Of a stretch of 12,364 nt of DNA, positions 1-6,083 are shown one piece after another (positions within the stretch are counted from its first letter, which is position 1; the number at the start of each line of letters is the position of its first letter). This stretch comes from Alphaproteobacteria bacterium. Its GTDB lineage: Bacteria; Pseudomonadota; Alphaproteobacteria; UBA2136; UBA6156. The translations under genes were made by a program, and so were the position numbers. The notes under the pieces were generated by a model. That model was not told where the DNA came from and made no database searches. It worked only from the letters and a program-made list of their open reading frames with translations. The stretch covers positions 1 through 12,364 of the forward strand of contig JAIXXE010000079.1 in NCBI GenBank assembly GCA_027490875.1, written 5' to 3'.

Positions 1-23
1 AGAAAAGAGGCCTCACGGCCTCT
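1..23 (-). terminator. Rho-independent terminator of the 132-aa gene
   Basis: A perfect 7-bp stem, AGAGGCC (6-12) with GGCCTCT (17-23), closes a 4-nt loop. Read on the minus strand it is followed by TTTTCT (6-1), the usual U-run. It lies 15 bp past the stop codon of the minus-strand gene at 39-437. On the plus strand the downstream sequence is only pyrimidine-rich, so the minus direction is the better fit. Confidence 0.75.
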
Positions 24-38
24 CACTCTTTCTTTGCG

Positions 39-437
39 TCACATAAAGAATTTTACATTCTTCACCTTCACCAGTGAAAGGCAGGGCGTGCCATACTGGT
101 CGTGTGGTTCGGGGAAGGCAAACCAGGCATTGCCCATTCCATCCAAGCCAAGGGGGACCAAAGCCTGCTCATCATAACCACCGCCACCTTCTTCGGAAAG
201 CTGAGAGCGGATCACCAAGTCAGTGCCATCGAAAAAGATCGAGTCTCTCTTGTCCACAGAGACATAACCAGCCTGCTTCAGAGAGTCATCCAACAGGAGA
301 GCGTCAAGTGCCGTGTACTGCCCGAGCAGGACGTCGCCTTGGACTCCCTGACCTTCCAGCAAAGCTTTAATTTTCGATAGGATCTCGTCGGTCAGATTAA
401 GATCCTTCAACGAAAATTCTATAAACGTGATGGACAT
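39..437 (-). CDS. Hypothetical protein, 132 aa, cytosolic
   Basis: I do not recognise this protein with confidence. It is a short acidic protein without a signal peptide or membrane segment. Visible features are a helical, charged N-terminal third (residues 8-30), a Gly run after two Glu (SEEGGGG, 81-87), and a C-terminal segment LVPLGLDGMGNAWFAF (93-108). That segment faintly recalls the 'PIGxDGxGNxxxxD' strand-turn of SMI1/KNR4 (SUKH) proteins, a resemblance too weak to name the gene. The start is well supported: an ATG at 435-437 lies 5 nt after a GGAGG Shine-Dalgarno. A consensus TTGACA lies further upstream and a hairpin terminator follows the gene, so it appears to be a monocistronic unit. 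By eye the gene and its upstream gap are more AT-rich than the rest of the window, which would fit an accessory gene. Confidence 0.75.
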   Translation of the reverse strand: MSITFIEFSLKDLNLTDEILSKIKALLEGQGVQGDVLLGQYTALDALLLDDSLKQAGYVSVDKRDSIFFDGTDLVIRSQLSEEGGGGYDEQALVPLGLDGMGNAWFAFPEPHDQYGTPCLSLVKVKNVKFFM

Positions 438-442
438 ACCAA

Positions 443-448
443 CCTCCC
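443..448 (-). promoter_or_regulatory. Ribosome binding site of the 132-aa gene
   Basis: The minus strand reads GGGAGG here, 5 nt before the ATG at 437. It is a near-perfect Shine-Dalgarno sequence and fixes the start. Confidence 0.7.
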
Positions 449-467
449 TCGAAAGGTGAAGATACGT

Positions 468-506
468 GGTTATTCGATAAACTAATAACCGAGAAAAAGG
501 GTTATT
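468..506. repeat. Three alternating GGTTATT / AATAACC heptamers, operator-like
   Basis: GGTTATT at 468-474, AATAACC at 484-490 and GGTTATT at 500-506 are exact copies of one heptamer in forward, reverse, forward orientation. Their starts are spaced exactly 16 bp apart, with 9 bp between neighbours. Each adjacent pair forms a perfect inverted repeat. The cluster covers the spacer, -10 and probable start site of the minus-strand promoter, the usual place for a repressor operator. In RNA the two overlapping pairs could instead form mutually exclusive hairpins. Which reading is correct is not visible from sequence. Confidence 0.55.
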
Positions 507-511
507 GTCAA
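482..511 (-). promoter_or_regulatory. Promoter of the 132-aa gene
   Basis: On the minus strand a perfect -35 hexamer TTGACA (511-506) is followed 18 bp later by TATTAG (487-482), a 4/6 match to the -10 consensus. Transcription would start near 475, giving a leader of about 35-40 nt. The spacer and -10 region contain an inverted repeat, described separately, which would fit repression at this promoter. Confidence 0.5.
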
Positions 512-516
512 AGGGT

Positions 517-547
517 ATTCACATTTAAGTATAGTTATGATGTGAAT
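517..547. repeat. 8-bp inverted repeat upstream of the -35
   Basis: ATTCACAT (517-524) and ATGTGAAT (540-547) are perfect inverted copies separated by 15 bp of AT-rich sequence. The dyad sits just upstream of the TTGACA hexamer of the 132-aa gene and downstream of the 440-aa gene. It could be an activator site, an operator or part of a transcript end. No function can be assigned. Confidence 0.4.
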
Positions 548-564
548 GAAAGGCTTCTAAAGCC
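548..564 (-). terminator. Weak hairpin containing the stop codon of the 440-aa gene
   Basis: On the minus strand GGCTT-TAG-AAGCC (564-552) forms a 5-bp stem whose 3-nt loop is exactly the UAG stop codon, followed by TTTC. The stem and U-run are short, so this is at best a weak terminator. It is the only candidate between this gene and the next. Confidence 0.3.
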
Positions 565-1879
565 CACTCCCCTCATCTTCAAACCGAATCACATCGTCGC
601 TGGTATCCACCGGCTCAGCCTTGGGGATGAACTTAAGCTGGGGCAAATCACGGCTGGGCACGAAGCGTGGATCGGCTACAGGCTTGGACTCTGATAATGC
701 GGGGGGCTGTACCGTGGCAGTCGGGGCCTGCAACGGCGCAACCTGCAGTGTTGGCGATGCAACCATTGTTTCCGAAACAGCAATCGCTTGTTCAGCACCC
801 GCCACCACCTGCGTGGGTGAGGCCAGCGCACGACGGTCGGCCATGGCGCGGGCTTCAAGGTCACGCGTCAGGCTCTGGGCTTCGTTGTAGGCGGCAAAGT
901 TGGTGGGTGCTGGCGCACGACCATCAATCACACTTTCAACACTGGGCACGAGGCTGGGCGAAATCCTCGGCGGTGGCGCTGCCCGTTGCAGACTTTCGGC
1001 AGCGGGGGCCGTTTGTAAGCGCGCTGGGTCGGCCAACACAGGGGCTGTATCAAGGGCATCTGGCTTGGCTTCAAGCCCCACCAAACCACGGAAGGTTGCA
1101 GCGGCACTATCCAGCAACGATTGCGGCGCCTCGCCGCGCTGGTCGCGGCGTGGGCCAGCGGGGGCTTCAGCCGGTACTTCCAGCGGTGCATCACGCCGCA
1201 CCCCTTGCTGCTGAATCCGCGCAGGAGCTGGCAAATTAACCGGTGATTGCGGTGTGGCTGGGCGCACCGTAGGCTTAACAGCCTGCTCGGGAACCAGCAA
1301 CCCACCGTCGGTTGGGGGCTGGCGCCAAGGGGCCACCACCGGGAGGGTGGGCCCAAAGTTCATCTCTTGCTGGTCGACGAACGGGCGCTCAACAATCAGC
1401 CAGCGCTGAACAAACCCCTCACCCATCTCCGTGTTAAGGTTCACCCGAACAGACCCGCTACGCCACCGCTGGGGCCGACCTTGCCAAAAGCCTTGCCGAA
1501 CGGCAGGCGCCACCGCAGCCGGAACAAACCGATTAAGCACATACTGCAAAAACTGCTCGGCGACCGAAGCCTCGCCTGCGGTAGGGTTCACCGCTGGGTC
1601 CCAATCGCGGTAACCCAATCGTACTTGGCTTAAGCTGTTACCACGCAGCCCGCCCGCATCCATCAGCAACGTAATGGTGCCCCACGTGCCGCCTTTGCAG
1701 GAAAAATCAAACCGCCCACTGCCGTAGCTCGGGCCCGTACGGCCCCCCATGGCCACCCATTTGCAGGGCAAGGCTTCGGTCGCAAGGCGCGTTTCGTTCT
1801 GAAAGAGAGTTTCTTGCGCCCACAGCCATGCGGGGGCTAAACAGCCAAGCCCGACTAAAATGATGCGCGCGTAATTCAT
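557..1879 (-). CDS. Exported protein of unknown function with Pro/Ala-rich tail, 440 aa
   Basis: A Sec signal peptide is clear: a short basic start, a hydrophobic core and a WLWAQ end, with cleavage likely after residue 21. Residues about 22-180 look like a folded domain, with a WGTITLLMDAGG strand, a QVRLGYRDWDP segment and an amphipathic helix near 105-120. Its only two cysteines in the mature chain, C39 and C61, may form a periplasmic disulfide. From about 180 to 440 the chain is rich in Pro, Ala, Gln and Arg and is probably disordered. It ends in an acidic, aspartate/glutamate-rich tip. The ATG at 1879 is preceded by AAGGTG 7 nt upstream. It lies 148 bp downstream of alaS on the same strand. 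I do not recognise the family, and the likely location (periplasm or outer-membrane face) is inferred from the signal peptide alone. Confidence 0.8.
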   Translation of the reverse strand: MNYARIILVGLGCLAPAWLWAQETLFQNETRLATEALPCKWVAMGGRTGPSYGSGRFDFSCKGGTWGTITLLMDAGGLRGNSLSQVRLGYRDWDPAVNPTAGEASVAEQFLQYVLNRFVPAAVAPAVRQGFWQGRPQRWRSGSVRVNLNTEMGEGFVQRWLIVERPFVDQQEMNFGPTLPVVAPWRQPPTDGGLLVPEQAVKPTVRPATPQSPVNLPAPARIQQQGVRRDAPLEVPAEAPAGPRRDQRGEAPQSLLDSAAATFRGLVGLEAKPDALDTAPVLADPARLQTAPAAESLQRAAPPPRISPSLVPSVESVIDGRAPAPTNFAAYNEAQSLTRDLEARAMADRRALASPTQVVAGAEQAIAVSETMVASPTLQVAPLQAPTATVQPPALSESKPVADPRFVPSRDLPQLKFIPKAEPVDTSDDVIRFEDEGSGL

Positions 1880-1987
1880 TTAAGAACACCTTAAGGGTAA
1901 GGCGTTGGCCTTGGCGCGGAAAAATTGCCGTCCCCGCAGCCTTCACCCGAGTCTCTGTGGCAAACCCGCCCTAGTGTGGCCACAATA

Positions 1988-2011
1988 CCATGCACAAAAA
2001 GCACAGCATGG
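1988..2011. repeat. Inverted repeat after alaS
   Basis: CCATGC (1988-1993) and GCATGG (2006-2011) are perfect inverted copies with a 12-bp A-rich interior, 17 bp past the alaS stop. No U-run follows on the minus strand, so a terminator function is doubtful. The rest of the 148-bp gap at 1880-2027 shows only the AAGGTG ribosome site of the 440-aa gene. Confidence 0.3.
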
Positions 2012-2027
2012 GGAGAGGCCTTGGTTA

Positions 2028-4688
2028 TTAAGCCAACAGAAAGCGCCGCGCTGCTTCCAAAGCCGGGGCAACGGCGCCCTCACCACCGCCCATGGCCAAC
2101 TCGGGCCGCCCGCCGCCACGCCCACCAATCGCTGCGCAGGCAGCGTTCAGCAGCAGGTTAGCCCCCAGAGTACCGGCAAGGTCTTTGGTCACACCCGCCA
2201 CCAGAGTGGCCTTGCCTTCGCTGTGGCTGCCAAGCATCACCACGCCGCTGCCAAGCGCACTCTTCAGACTTTCCACTGCCAGCCGCAGGCTTTCGCCGTT
2301 GGCTTCGGGTACTTCAGCCAATACGGTTACGCGGCCTTGCAACGTCTGTTTCAGGTCAAGCAACGCCGTCACATCCATGCCACTGGCAGGGGTTGCCTTC
2401 GCGGCCTTTTTGGCGTTGGCCATCACCTCCGCAACGCGGCTTGCCACATCGGCAGGCTTGCATTTTAGTGTTGATGCGGCCTCTTTCAAACACGCCGCAT
2501 CATCCCGGAAGCTCTGGAAAGCAGCCGCACCCGTCACGGCTTCAATGCGGCGTACCCCCGCGCTCACGCTGCCTTCATGCACAATACGCAGCAGGCCAAT
2601 CTCGCCCGTTTGCCCAACGTGTGTTCCACCACACAGGTCAGCCGTCACCAGCATGGCCGATTCGGGCGTGCCAACATACACCACGCGCACTTCATCGCCG
2701 TACTTTTCGCCAAACTGGGCGGTGGCACCACTCTTCACCGCTTCGTCCTTATCCACAATACGGGTCACGATGGGCAGGTTGTGCCAGATGCGCGCATTTA
2801 CAAAATCCTCTACTGCCGTAATTTCCTCGGGACTCAAGCCTTTGGGGTGAGAAATATCAAACCGCGTCAGCTGGTCATCTTGGCGGCTGCCGCGCTGGAC
2901 CACATGGGAGCCCAGTACTTCGCGCAACCCGGCAAACAGCAGGTGGGTCGCGGTGTGGTTGCGGGCAATCGCACTGCGGCGCGCAGCGTCAACCAGCAAT
3001 TCCAGCACATTGCCTTCGCTGGCCGTACCCTGTGTTATTTTAACAGTATGAACCAACAACGAACCCAGCACCTTGTGGCAATCCGTTACCGTGCCAACCC
3101 AAGCACCTTGGGCCCCTACCCCATGAACGGTTCCCGTATCGCCCACCTGCCCGCCGCTTTCGGCATAGAAGGGCGTCTGGTTGGTCACCAACTGCACGGT
3201 CTCGCCCACAGGCACGTTAGCAACCCGCTTGCCGTTCTGCACCAACGCCTGCACCACACCTTCAGCCTGCAAAGTGCTGTAGCCTAAAAATTCGGTCGCG
3301 CCGCAGGCTTCCTGCACGCTGTACCAAACCTCGGCCAAGGCGGTATCACCGCTCCCCTTGTGGGCCGCACGAGCACGGGCACGTTGTTCGTTCATGGCGG
3401 TTTCAAACCCTGCCAGGTCAACCTCTACGCCACGGCTGCGCAGGGCATCTTGGGTTAAATCCAGCGGGAAGCCGTAGGTGTCGTACAGCTTAAAGGCAAC
3501 GGCGCCGGGGAGGCTATCGCCAGTCTTGAGCCCACGGCTCTCGCTTTCCAGTAGCCCCATGCCTTGCTTGAGGGTACGGCCAAAGCGTTCTTCTTCCAGC
3601 TTGATGGTGTCGGCTACCATGGTGGCAGCACGCTGCAACTCGGGGTAGGCATCGCCCATTTGGCCCACCAGCGTTGGCACCAGCGCGTGAATAAAAGGCT
3701 TTTCTACACCCAGCAAATGCCCATGCCGCATGGCACGACGCATAATCCGGCGCAGCACATAGCCACGGCCTTCGTTGCCCGGCAGCACGCCGTCGGTCAG
3801 CAAAAAGCTCATGGCGCGAAGGTGGTCGGCCACCACGCGTAGGCTTACGCCCTGCTCGGTGGTTTTAATGTTTTGATAATCGGCAACCCCTGCATGAACA
3901 GCCGCCGCCCCAATGATGGCCTGAAACACGTCGGTGTCGTAGTTGCTCTGCACACCTTGTACGGCACACATGATGCGCTCCAGCCCCGCACCGGTATCAA
4001 TATTTTTATTGGCCAGCAGCTGTTTGCTGCCATCCTTTTGCAAGTCGAACTGGGTAAACACATGGTTCCAGATTTCCATCCATCGGTCACCGTCTTCATC
4101 GGCCGTTCCGGGGCGGTCGCCGTACATCTGGCCGCTGGGGTCGAGATCGTAGAACATTTCGCTGCACGGGCCACAGGGGCCGGTGTCGCCCATCGTCCAG
4201 AAGTTGGCATTGCTGCTGATACGAATAATATCCTTGGCCGCAATCCCAATCTTTTTGTTCCAGATGTTAAAGGCTTCATCGTCATCGTGGTACACGGTTA
4301 CGCACATGCGGGCGGGGTCGAGCTTCAACACTTCCGTTACCCACTGCCAGCCCCACGTAATGCTTTGCTCTTTGAAGTAATCACCAAAGGAAAAGTTACC
4401 CAGCATTTCAAAAAACGTGTGGTGCCGCGCGGTGTAGCCGACGTTTTCAAGGTCGTTATGCTTACCGCCTGCCCGTACGCAACGCTGTACGCTGGCCGCG
4501 CGCTTCAGGCGTGTATCAACACCGGTAAAATTGTTTTTAAACTGCACCATGCCGCTGTTGGCGAACATCAGCGTGGGGTCGTTGTCGGGCACCAGGCTGC
4601 TGCTGGGGACAATCACGTGGCCTTGGGCGGCAAAAAAATCTACAAAGCTACGCCGAACCTCTTTGCCTGAACGTGGGATGCTGGTCAT
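2028..4688 (-). CDS. alaS: Alanyl-tRNA synthetase
   Basis: This cytosolic class II synthetase attaches alanine to tRNA-Ala and edits mischarged Ser- and Gly-tRNA-Ala. At 886 aa it has the usual full length (E. coli enzyme about 876). The class II core is visible at the N-terminus: motif 1 around residues 12-36, motif 2 with HHTFFEMLGNFSFGDYFK (89-106), and motif 3 with GRGYVLRRIMRRA (307-319). The editing domain has both halves of its zinc site, H578/H582 in HTATH and C686/H690 in CGGTH. The C-terminal C-Ala domain has the glycine-rich IGGRGGGRPELAMGGG segment (854-869). No active-site loss is seen. The ATG start lies 12 nt after GAGGA, a somewhat long spacing. It is transcribed divergently from the HD-domain gene across an 81-bp gap. 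The identification is certain; alphaproteobacterial affinity is my impression from the sequence. Confidence 0.98.
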   Translation of the reverse strand: MTSIPRSGKEVRRSFVDFFAAQGHVIVPSSSLVPDNDPTLMFANSGMVQFKNNFTGVDTRLKRAASVQRCVRAGGKHNDLENVGYTARHHTFFEMLGNFSFGDYFKEQSITWGWQWVTEVLKLDPARMCVTVYHDDDEAFNIWNKKIGIAAKDIIRISSNANFWTMGDTGPCGPCSEMFYDLDPSGQMYGDRPGTADEDGDRWMEIWNHVFTQFDLQKDGSKQLLANKNIDTGAGLERIMCAVQGVQSNYDTDVFQAIIGAAAVHAGVADYQNIKTTEQGVSLRVVADHLRAMSFLLTDGVLPGNEGRGYVLRRIMRRAMRHGHLLGVEKPFIHALVPTLVGQMGDAYPELQRAATMVADTIKLEEERFGRTLKQGMGLLESESRGLKTGDSLPGAVAFKLYDTYGFPLDLTQDALRSRGVEVDLAGFETAMNEQRARARAAHKGSGDTALAEVWYSVQEACGATEFLGYSTLQAEGVVQALVQNGKRVANVPVGETVQLVTNQTPFYAESGGQVGDTGTVHGVGAQGAWVGTVTDCHKVLGSLLVHTVKITQGTASEGNVLELLVDAARRSAIARNHTATHLLFAGLREVLGSHVVQRGSRQDDQLTRFDISHPKGLSPEEITAVEDFVNARIWHNLPIVTRIVDKDEAVKSGATAQFGEKYGDEVRVVYVGTPESAMLVTADLCGGTHVGQTGEIGLLRIVHEGSVSAGVRRIEAVTGAAAFQSFRDDAACLKEAASTLKCKPADVASRVAEVMANAKKAAKATPASGMDVTALLDLKQTLQGRVTVLAEVPEANGESLRLAVESLKSALGSGVVMLGSHSEGKATLVAGVTKDLAGTLGANLLLNAACAAIGGRGGGRPELAMGGGEGAVAPALEAARRFLLA

Positions 4689-4718
4689 GGTGTCAATCTT
4701 TCCTCAAAAGTAGGGCAG

Positions 4719-4747
4719 ACTTTAACCCTTTTTTATGCTAAAGCCAA
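4719..4747 (-). promoter_or_regulatory. Possible alaS promoter
   Basis: In the 81-bp divergent gap the minus strand carries TTGGCT (4747-4742, 4/6 to -35), a 17-bp spacer and TAAAGT (4724-4719, 4/6 to -10). The spacing is ideal but both hexamers are imperfect. No equally good plus-strand promoter for the HD gene was found in the same gap. Confidence 0.3.
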
Positions 4748-4769
4748 GCCAAACTGAGGATAATCTGCC

Positions 4770-5378
4770 ATGTCAGGCCCATTCACCCGCATTGTCAATT
4801 TTTTCTATGAAGTCGGAGGGGCCCGTCGCCGCCCCCGCAATTGGGAGCAAGCCATCGGCGCCCCCATGGCCAATGTGGCCGAACACACCTACCGCGTGCA
4901 GATGCTGGCCATTTACCTGGCGCAGGCCGAAGGCGCCGACCCCAAAGAAGCCGCCTTCATTGCGCTGTGGCACGACGGCGAGGAAATCCGCACCGGCGAC
5001 CTAACCCCCTTTCAACGCGTGTATGGCCAGATGGACGGCGAAAAGGCCTTTGCAGATAGTGTGGCCGGCACCCCGCTGGAAGACCTGGGCAATACCGCCT
5101 TTAAGGCCTATAAAACGCGGGACACCCTCACGGCCCAATGTGTGAAGGACGCCGATATTCTCGATACCGTGTTTGAATTGATGGAACTAAAAGCCAGCGG
5201 CAACCGCTACCCTACGCACCCCGGAGTGGCCGAAGTTCTCAAGCTCAAGCAGAAAAAATATTACACCGCCACCGCCCGCGCGCTCCACGACGCCGTGACC
5301 GCCGAAGGGGCGCCTAGCCCATGGGATTGGTTTTTGCTGGGCGACAGCACCTTTAAACGCGGGACGTATGGCCAGTAA
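4770..5378 (+). CDS. HD-domain 5'-nucleotidase, YfbR/HDDC2 type
   Basis: This is a cytosolic metal-dependent phosphohydrolase of 202 aa, close to the length of E. coli YfbR (about 199 aa), which removes the 5'-phosphate from deoxynucleoside monophosphates. The metal ligands of the HD fold are visible: H39 in AEHTYR, H68-D69 in ALWHDGEE, and an Asp in VKDADILD (D127 or D129). The stretch HDGEEIRTGDLTP (68-80) also keeps the E and D that I recall as catalytic in YfbR (E72, D77). An R-N-W near residue 23-25 parallels the Arg-Trp thought to select against ribonucleotides. The ATG follows a GAGGA Shine-Dalgarno by 9 nt. The gene is divergent from alaS and converges on the phosphoribosyltransferase gene. 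The family is solid. The exact substrate (dNMP or another nucleotide) is inferred, so no symbol is given. Confidence 0.88.
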   Translation: MSGPFTRIVNFFYEVGGARRRPRNWEQAIGAPMANVAEHTYRVQMLAIYLAQAEGADPKEAAFIALWHDGEEIRTGDLTPFQRVYGQMDGEKAFADSVAGTPLEDLGNTAFKAYKTRDTLTAQCVKDADILDTVFELMELKASGNRYPTHPGVAEVLKLKQKKYYTATARALHDAVTAEGAPSPWDWFLLGDSTFKRGTYGQ

Positions 5379-5383
5379 GCATG

Positions 5384-5406
5384 AAAACAGGGGATGTCTC
5401 CCCTGT
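5384..5406. terminator. Bidirectional terminator between convergent genes
   Basis: ACAGGGGA (5387-5394) and TCCCCTGT (5399-5406) form a perfect 8-bp stem with a 4-nt loop inside the 47-bp gap between the HD gene and the phosphoribosyltransferase gene. On the minus strand it is followed directly by TTTTC, a proper U-run. On the plus strand the tail is CTCATTATCGTTT, weaker but usable. It therefore ends the minus-strand unit best and may serve both. Confidence 0.7.
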
Positions 5407-5425
5407 CTCATTATCGTTTCCATGC

Positions 5426-6019
5426 CTAAGCAAACACACACTTCGGCAGGTTCAATCCTGATGCCGTGAAGAGGGGCCGAAGCTCTACACCAATCTTGGC
5501 CAGAGCTTCACGCCCCCCCATTTCGCGGTCGAGGATGCAGATGGCGGTGCGAATATCGGCCTGGCGTTTTGAGCGGGCCATGAGAATGGCATCAACCAAG
5601 GTTCCCCCCGTGCTGACGACATCTTCCAGCATCACAGCAGGTCCATCGTCGGCCAACCATCCTTCCACATAGTGATTGGTGCCATGGCCTTTCTGCTCCG
5701 AGCGGACATAGAACAGCCGCAGCCGAGAGAATTGACTGTAGTTTGCCGCCTCAACACCGATAGCGCCAAGGGGGACCAGACCACCCGTGGGTACGCCACC
5801 GAGATAACGCGTGGAGGCATCGAGCGGCCCAAATAAGACTGCTTCAGCTATCAACTTCAGTTGCCACGGCATGGTCGCTAGGGGCTTCAGGTCGGCATAG
5901 TAGCCTGCCGTCAATACAATGCCCGAGGCCAGAGTGCAGGTTTCGCCGGGTTTCAGAATGCGAATGGCGTGCTCAAGCAACCCAGATCGTAAGTCGCTTT
6001 CCCGATTCGTATATGACAT
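5426..6019 (-). CDS. pyrE: Orotate phosphoribosyltransferase-like protein
   Basis: OPRTase joins orotate and PRPP to give orotidine-5'-phosphate in pyrimidine synthesis. With the start at 6019 the protein is 197 aa, near the usual 210. The PRPP-binding motif is clear at 129-141, with E132-D133 in LEDVVSTGGT. The flexible catalytic loop is RSEQKGHG (106-113), keeping R106, K110 and H112 of the family. The residue after the Arg, usually Lys, is Ser107. The N-terminal TLASGIVLTAGYYADL matches the 'L.SG..S.YY.D' strand. I chose the ATG at 6019 because GGAG lies 7 nt upstream. The longer reading begins with a GTG at 6061, lacks a ribosome site, and its extra codons are encoded by a hairpin. It lies 64 bp downstream of tolB on the same strand. 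A type I phosphoribosyltransferase is certain; orotate specificity is likely rather than proven. Confidence 0.8.
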   Translation of the reverse strand: MSYTNRESDLRSGLLEHAIRILKPGETCTLASGIVLTAGYYADLKPLATMPWQLKLIAEAVLFGPLDASTRYLGGVPTGGLVPLGAIGVEAANYSQFSRLRLFYVRSEQKGHGTNHYVEGWLADDGPAVMLEDVVSTGGTLVDAILMARSKRQADIRTAICILDREMGGREALAKIGVELRPLFTASGLNLPKCVFA

Positions 6020-6026
6020 GAAAACG

Positions 6027-6030
6027 CTCC
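6027..6030 (-). promoter_or_regulatory. Ribosome binding site deciding the pyrE-like start
   Basis: The minus strand reads GGAG here, 7 nt before the ATG at 6019. No such site precedes the upstream in-frame GTG at 6061. Confidence 0.6.
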
Positions 6031-6036
6031 GGTACG

Positions 6037-6055
6037 GCCCGTCAGATTGACGGGC
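6037..6055. repeat. Strong hairpin between tolB and the pyrE-like gene
   Basis: GCCCGTCA (6037-6044) and TGACGGGC (6048-6055) make a perfect 8-bp stem with a 3-nt loop. It starts 28 nt after the tolB stop and ends 17 nt before the ATG of the pyrE-like gene. No U-run follows in either direction, so it is not a classical terminator. It could be an attenuator, an RNA processing or stability element, or a partial terminator. Confidence 0.6.
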
Positions 6056-6083
6056 ACTCACCGGGGCTTATACAGGGTAAAGC

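Noticed and set aside
667..1239. 190-aa plus-strand ORF opposite the 440-aa exported protein
   Set aside because: The minus-strand frame has a clear signal peptide, ribosome site and consistent composition. The opposite frame has none of these.
2092..4670. Several long plus-strand ORFs (up to about 265 aa) opposite alaS
   Set aside because: alaS is unmistakable over its full length on the minus strand. The plus-strand readings have no recognisable domains and arise from GC-rich codon structure.
6020..6061. GTG start at 6061 for the pyrE-like gene
   Set aside because: It has no ribosome site, and the extra residues are encoded by a perfect hairpin. The ATG at 6019 has GGAG at good spacing and matches the family N-terminus.
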